A stretch of DNA of 9,429 bases from an uncultured Chryseolinea sp. (GTDB lineage Bacteria; Bacteroidota; Bacteroidia; Cytophagales; Cyclobacteriaceae): contig CAMLER010000164.1 of the NCBI GenBank assembly GCA_946478915.1, positions 1-9,429 on the forward strand, in the 5' to 3' direction. The notes beneath the pieces are model-generated. The model was not told the DNA's origin. It made no database searches and saw only the letters and a list, made by a program, of their open reading frames with translations. Shown here one piece after another: positions 6,936 to 9,429 of this stretch (position 1 is its first letter; each line of letters starts with the position of its first letter). The translations under genes were made by a program, and so were the position numbers.

Positions 6936-8048
6936 CTACGAGGCTTGCTTTAGTTCTCCCAAAGCTGCAAGATACTTATTTATCACCAGAGATTCATCAT
7001 ACTGTGATTCCATCTTGAATCTCCCATTCATTCCAAACGTTCTCAACGCTTCGTCACCCAACGTAGCCATTTGTTTCATCTTTTCAGCCAGATCGTCGGC
7101 GTCTTTTATCTTGCAAAGCAAACCGTTGAAATTATGCTCTACAACGTTGTTACACCCCGGCACATCTGTTGCAATAATAGGTTTGCAGGAGCTCGCTGCT
7201 TCCAAAAGTGTTCGCGGTGTTCCTTCACGGTAGGAGGGAAGAACAATGCAGTCGGCGTTTTCAATAAACTGTCTCACGTCATCGGTGGTGCCCAGGTATT
7301 CAATAGTGCCTGAATTGATCCATTCAGCGATCAAATCCAGTTTTATACCTCGTTTATGTAAAGGGTCCATAGCGCCGAGAATCTGAAACTGTGCATCGAC
7401 TCCATCGGCTTTCAGTTTTTTTACGGCGTCGACGAATTCCAAAACACCCTTATCGGTTATCAGTCGGGAAATCAAAAGAAAGGTGAACTTCTCGTTGCGT
7501 TTAAATGTCACAGGTTGAAACCTTGAAAGGTCAATTCCGGACCCTGGAATAGTATCAACAGAGTTTTCGTTCACCAGCCGTTTGTCAAGGAAGAGCTTTT
7601 GATCATCGGAATTTTGAAAGAAGACTTTGTCTGCAAAGCGAAAGCTGATCTTGTAAAGAGTGATGGCAATGGCGGAGACCAGATTATCTTTAAGAAAGAC
7701 TGTTCCCAGTCCACAAACATTATTGATCACCGGTATTTTCAACATCGCAGCAGCGATCGTTCCATACACGTTAGGCTTAATGGTATAATGAAGAACTATG
7801 TCGGGTTTTACCCGGCGATAAATGGTGAATAGTTCGAAAATCAGCGCTGAATCTTTTAAGGGATTTGCTCCGCGACTGTCCATCTTTACACGATGGTGGA
7901 TACATCCCCGCTCAATGAGAAGGGGTGTGTAGCTGTCTTCAGGAGCAATTGTGTGAACTTCATGGCCCTGCTCCATCAGGGCCTTGATAAAATTCATCCT
8001 GAAGTTATAGATGTTCCAGGACGTGTTAAGGACAATAGCAATTCTCAT
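6936..8048 (-). CDS. Family 4 glycosyltransferase (CapM/PglA-like)
   Basis: The 370-residue protein is a GT-B fold, retaining glycosyltransferase. The N-terminal acceptor domain starts MRIAIVLNTSWNIYNFR and holds HYTIKPNVYG (87-96) and INNVCGLGTVF (108-118), typical of CapM-like enzymes that add a sugar to a lipid-linked intermediate. The C-terminal donor domain has GSGID (169-173), SRLITDKG (194-201) and the EX7E nucleotide-sugar signature with E275 and E283 in PSYREGTPRTLLEA (271-284). It has no transmembrane segment and probably works at the inner face of the cytoplasmic membrane; donor and acceptor cannot be told. It is the first gene of the minus-strand block, starting at ATG 173 bases from the divergent hflX. 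Being the only glycosyltransferase here, it cannot by itself build a repeat unit. Confidence 0.93.
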   Translation of the reverse strand: MRIAIVLNTSWNIYNFRMNFIKALMEQGHEVHTIAPEDSYTPLLIERGCIHHRVKMDSRGANPLKDSALIFELFTIYRRVKPDIVLHYTIKPNVYGTIAAAMLKIPVINNVCGLGTVFLKDNLVSAIAITLYKISFRFADKVFFQNSDDQKLFLDKRLVNENSVDTIPGSGIDLSRFQPVTFKRNEKFTFLLISRLITDKGVLEFVDAVKKLKADGVDAQFQILGAMDPLHKRGIKLDLIAEWINSGTIEYLGTTDDVRQFIENADCIVLPSYREGTPRTLLEAASSCKPIIATDVPGCNNVVEHNFNGLLCKIKDADDLAEKMKQMATLGDEALRTFGMNGRFKMESQYDESLVINKYLAALGELKQAS

Positions 8049-8081
8049 GGGCTCGTGTGAGAACTATCTGGGTTCCTTGTG

Positions 8082-8111
8082 CGACTTCTCGTCGAAGATC
8101 AGATAATCTTC
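8082..8111 (-). repeat. Pair of overlapping short hairpins in the polysaccharide leader
   Basis: GAAGAT (8094-8099) and ATCTTC (8106-8111) are a perfect 6-bp inverted repeat with a 6-base loop. Next to it CGAC (8082-8085) and GTCG (8091-8094) form a 4-bp stem, and CTTC (8085-8088) can instead pair with GAAG (8094-8097). They lie 34-63 bases before the glycosyltransferase start. The stems are short, so a role is uncertain. Confidence 0.3.
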
Positions 8112-8176
8112 AGTTTACTAGTTTAGATCCAAAAAAGAGTCATCAAGTAACTCTGCAAAACACATTAAAAAAATAT

Positions 8177-8218
8177 CCGTTATGTTTGAAAAGTAATGTT
8201 TAAAAAAGGTCATAACGG
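8177..8218. repeat. 8-bp inverted repeat around the hflX start region
   Basis: CCGTTATG (8177-8184) and CATAACGG (8211-8218) are exact reverse complements separated by 26 bases. The left arm overlaps the -7 element and the right arm ends three bases before the hflX ATG. It could be a looped operator at the promoter; as RNA, only the right arm would be transcribed if the predicted start is right, so a DNA site fits better than a hairpin. Confidence 0.45.
8181..8188 (+). promoter_or_regulatory. hflX promoter -7 element TATGTTTG
   Basis: TATGTTTG matches the Bacteroidota primary-sigma -7 consensus TAnnTTTG exactly. Transcription would start near 8193-8196, 26-29 bases before the hflX ATG. No good TTTG -33 box is found 17-23 bases upstream, so the promoter may be weak or need help. 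Confidence 0.5.
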
Positions 8219-8222
8219 TTAA
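8196..8222 (+). CDS. Possible 8-codon leader peptide (MFKKGHNG) coupled to hflX
   Basis: An ATG at 8196 opens an 8-codon reading frame, MFKKGHNG, that stops at TAA 8220-8222; the last A of the stop is the A of the hflX ATG (TAATG). The arrangement suggests translational coupling. The predicted transcription start lies almost on this ATG, so it may be leaderless or not translated at all. Short ORFs like this occur by chance; the exact stop/start overlap is what makes it worth listing. Confidence 0.25.
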   Translation: MFKKGHNG

Positions 8223-9421
8223 TGTTAAAGCAAGATAATAAAGCGATTTTGATTGCATTGGGTACGCCCAGGGACGAAGTTGTAACACAGGAGCACTTGG
8301 ATGAGCTTTCCTTCCTGGCGGAGACAATTGGAATACATACTGTTGAGCAATTCGTTCAAAATCTTACACAACCAGATTCGCGTTTTTTCATTGGAAAGGG
8401 CAAGCTCTCAGAGGTGCGTGATTTTGTGATAACGAATAAAGTTACCAATGTAATTTTTGACGATGATTTATCACCTTCGCAACTCCGAAATCTGGAAAAA
8501 GAGTTCAATCCGAAGGATGCGGAAGGTCCTACGGTTCGGATCTATGACAGAAGTCTGCTGATTTTGGACCTCTTTCTTTTTAGGGCAAAAACAGCGCAGG
8601 CAAAGACGCAGGTCGAGTTAGCTCGAAATCAATATCTTCTTCCCCGGCTCACGCGAATGTGGACTCACCTTGAACGTCAACGTGGGGGCACTGGTACACG
8701 TGGTGGTGCCGGTGAAAGGGAATTGGAGACGGATAGACGTAACATCCGCAACCAGATTGATGTTCTAAAAGAGAAGCTGAAGAAAATAGAGAAGCAACGC
8801 ATAACGCAACGGAAGTCGCGTGGGAATGTAGTGCGTGTAGCCCTGGTTGGTTATACTAATGTCGGCAAATCAACATTGATGAATTTATTGTCAGGCTCCG
8901 ATGTACTCGCCGAAAATAAACTCTTCGCGACGGTCGACGCAACAGTGCGTAAAATCACTTTCGGTAATATCCCTTTTTTGTTATCAGATACTGTTGGGTT
9001 CATTCGGAAACTGCCACATCACCTTATTGAATCTTTTAAATCAACACTGGACGAAGTAAGAGAAGCAGATTTATTGATTCACGTTGTGGATATCGCTCAT
9101 CCGTTTCATGATAATCAGATAGAAGTAGTAACAAAAACGCTGGAGGAAATAGGTGCTGCAGATATTCCTACGATACTTGTATTAAATAAAATCGATCTTT
9201 ATCGCAAGCAGGGAATGGAGATTAACATTGGGGAAATGGAAGGATACTATAGACAGATGGGTTACGATAAAATTATTTTTATTTCCGCGACAACTAACGA
9301 GAATATTGTTGCCCTGAAAGAAATGATCTTCGAAGAAGTGAAAAAGAAACACCTTCAGATATATCCTAATTTCTTTAAGGAAGGGGGATTTGAGTTCTCT
9401 CCTTTTCCCCTGGGGAGTTAA
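8222..9421 (+). CDS. hflX: HflX ribosome-associated GTPase
   Basis: The 399-residue cytoplasmic GTPase binds the 50S subunit and in studied bacteria splits stalled or heat-damaged 70S ribosomes. The HflX N-terminal domain spans about 8-150, with FIGKGKL at 56-62. The family glycine-rich segment GGTGTRGGAGERELETDRR (155-173) leads into a coiled coil (about 174-200). The G domain shows G1 GYTNVGKST (210-218), G2 near ATVDATVR (236-243), G3 DTVGF (256-260), G4 NKID (322-325) and G5 SAT (355-357), followed by a short C-terminal extension. Length is close to E. coli HflX (426). The ATG is fixed by an in-frame TAA at 8213-8215. It is divergent from the polysaccharide block and functionally unrelated to it. 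Confidence 0.97.
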   Translation: MLKQDNKAILIALGTPRDEVVTQEHLDELSFLAETIGIHTVEQFVQNLTQPDSRFFIGKGKLSEVRDFVITNKVTNVIFDDDLSPSQLRNLEKEFNPKDAEGPTVRIYDRSLLILDLFLFRAKTAQAKTQVELARNQYLLPRLTRMWTHLERQRGGTGTRGGAGERELETDRRNIRNQIDVLKEKLKKIEKQRITQRKSRGNVVRVALVGYTNVGKSTLMNLLSGSDVLAENKLFATVDATVRKITFGNIPFLLSDTVGFIRKLPHHLIESFKSTLDEVREADLLIHVVDIAHPFHDNQIEVVTKTLEEIGAADIPTILVLNKIDLYRKQGMEINIGEMEGYYRQMGYDKIIFISATTNENIVALKEMIFEEVKKKHLQIYPNFFKEGGFEFSPFPLGS

Positions 9422-9429
9422 GCGTTATC

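Larger units (their letters stand above)
8049..8221. promoter_or_regulatory. Divergent intergenic region between the polysaccharide block and hflX
   Basis: This 173-base region must drive both directions. Toward hflX there is a clear TATGTTTG. Toward the glycosyltransferase only weak candidates are seen on the minus strand: TTTG (8159-8156) with CTTTTTTG (8137-8130) 18 bases on, or TACTTTTC (8195-8188), which abuts the hflX -7 box on the other strand. Near 8082-8111 are two short hairpins that would lie in the leader RNA. No tRNA, small RNA or riboswitch is recognised. Confidence 0.5.

Noticed and set aside
8049..8221. Riboswitch or small RNA in the divergent intergenic region
   Set aside because: Only short 4-8 bp stems are seen and none fits a known riboswitch or RNA fold that I can recognise.
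8118..8327. 69-codon minus-strand frame crossing the hflX start
   Set aside because: It overlaps the start of hflX and the divergent promoters, has no family resemblance, and would disrupt a clear intergenic layout.
1..9429. CRISPR array, insertion sequence, tRNA-linked attachment site or defence genes
   Set aside because: No spaced direct repeats, transposase, integrase, terminal repeats or tRNA were found, and every long frame has a housekeeping or polysaccharide assignment.

Overview
The window looks like part of a chromosome of a Bacteroidota bacterium, most likely of the Cytophagales type. Three things point there: promoter-like sequences of the form TTTG / TAnnTTTG with little Shine-Dalgarno signal, moderate AT richness, and the gene content (a PHP-type phosphatase beside a fused Wzc-type kinase, and a TPR gene overlapping a gene that begins like Bacteroidota phosphosulfolactate synthase). 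The genus cannot be read from the sequence.

Layout. Seven complete genes and the first 11 codons of an eighth run on the minus strand from 8048 to 1. From promoter-proximal to distal they are: a family 4 glycosyltransferase (8048-6936), RfbC dTDP-sugar 3,5-epimerase (6921-6373), a Wza-like outer-membrane export lipoprotein (6348-5587), a Wzc-like chain-length regulator and tyrosine autokinase (5581-3260), a CpsB/YwqE-like PHP tyrosine phosphatase (3260-2535), an extended short-chain dehydrogenase (2483-1497), a protein with 12 TPR repeats (1439-33), and the start of the next gene (33-1). Gaps in the first five genes are 14, 24, 5 and -1 bases, so they look like one transcript. The SDR and TPR genes follow gaps of 51 and 57 bases that hold possible promoters of their own. 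A 173-base divergent intergenic region (8049-8221) separates this block from hflX, a ribosome-associated GTPase on the plus strand (8222-9421).

How the genes work together. The first five genes form an exopolysaccharide or capsule assembly and export module. The glycosyltransferase and RfbC supply the sugar chain, Wza and Wzc span the envelope, and the phosphatase would reverse phosphorylation of Wzc's C-terminal tyrosine cluster. No initiating sugar transferase, Wzx flippase, Wzy polymerase or rmlA/B/D is present, so these must lie elsewhere.

Points worth noting: wza, wzc and the phosphatase all use non-ATG starts (TTG, GTG, GTG); wza has a run of nine T in codons 4-7; and hflX is preceded by an 8-codon ORF whose stop overlaps the hflX start (TAATG), inside an 8-bp inverted repeat and next to a TATGTTTG -7 element. 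I see no clearly new defence or mobile system. The window is largely an ordinary polysaccharide operon with some unusual translational signals.
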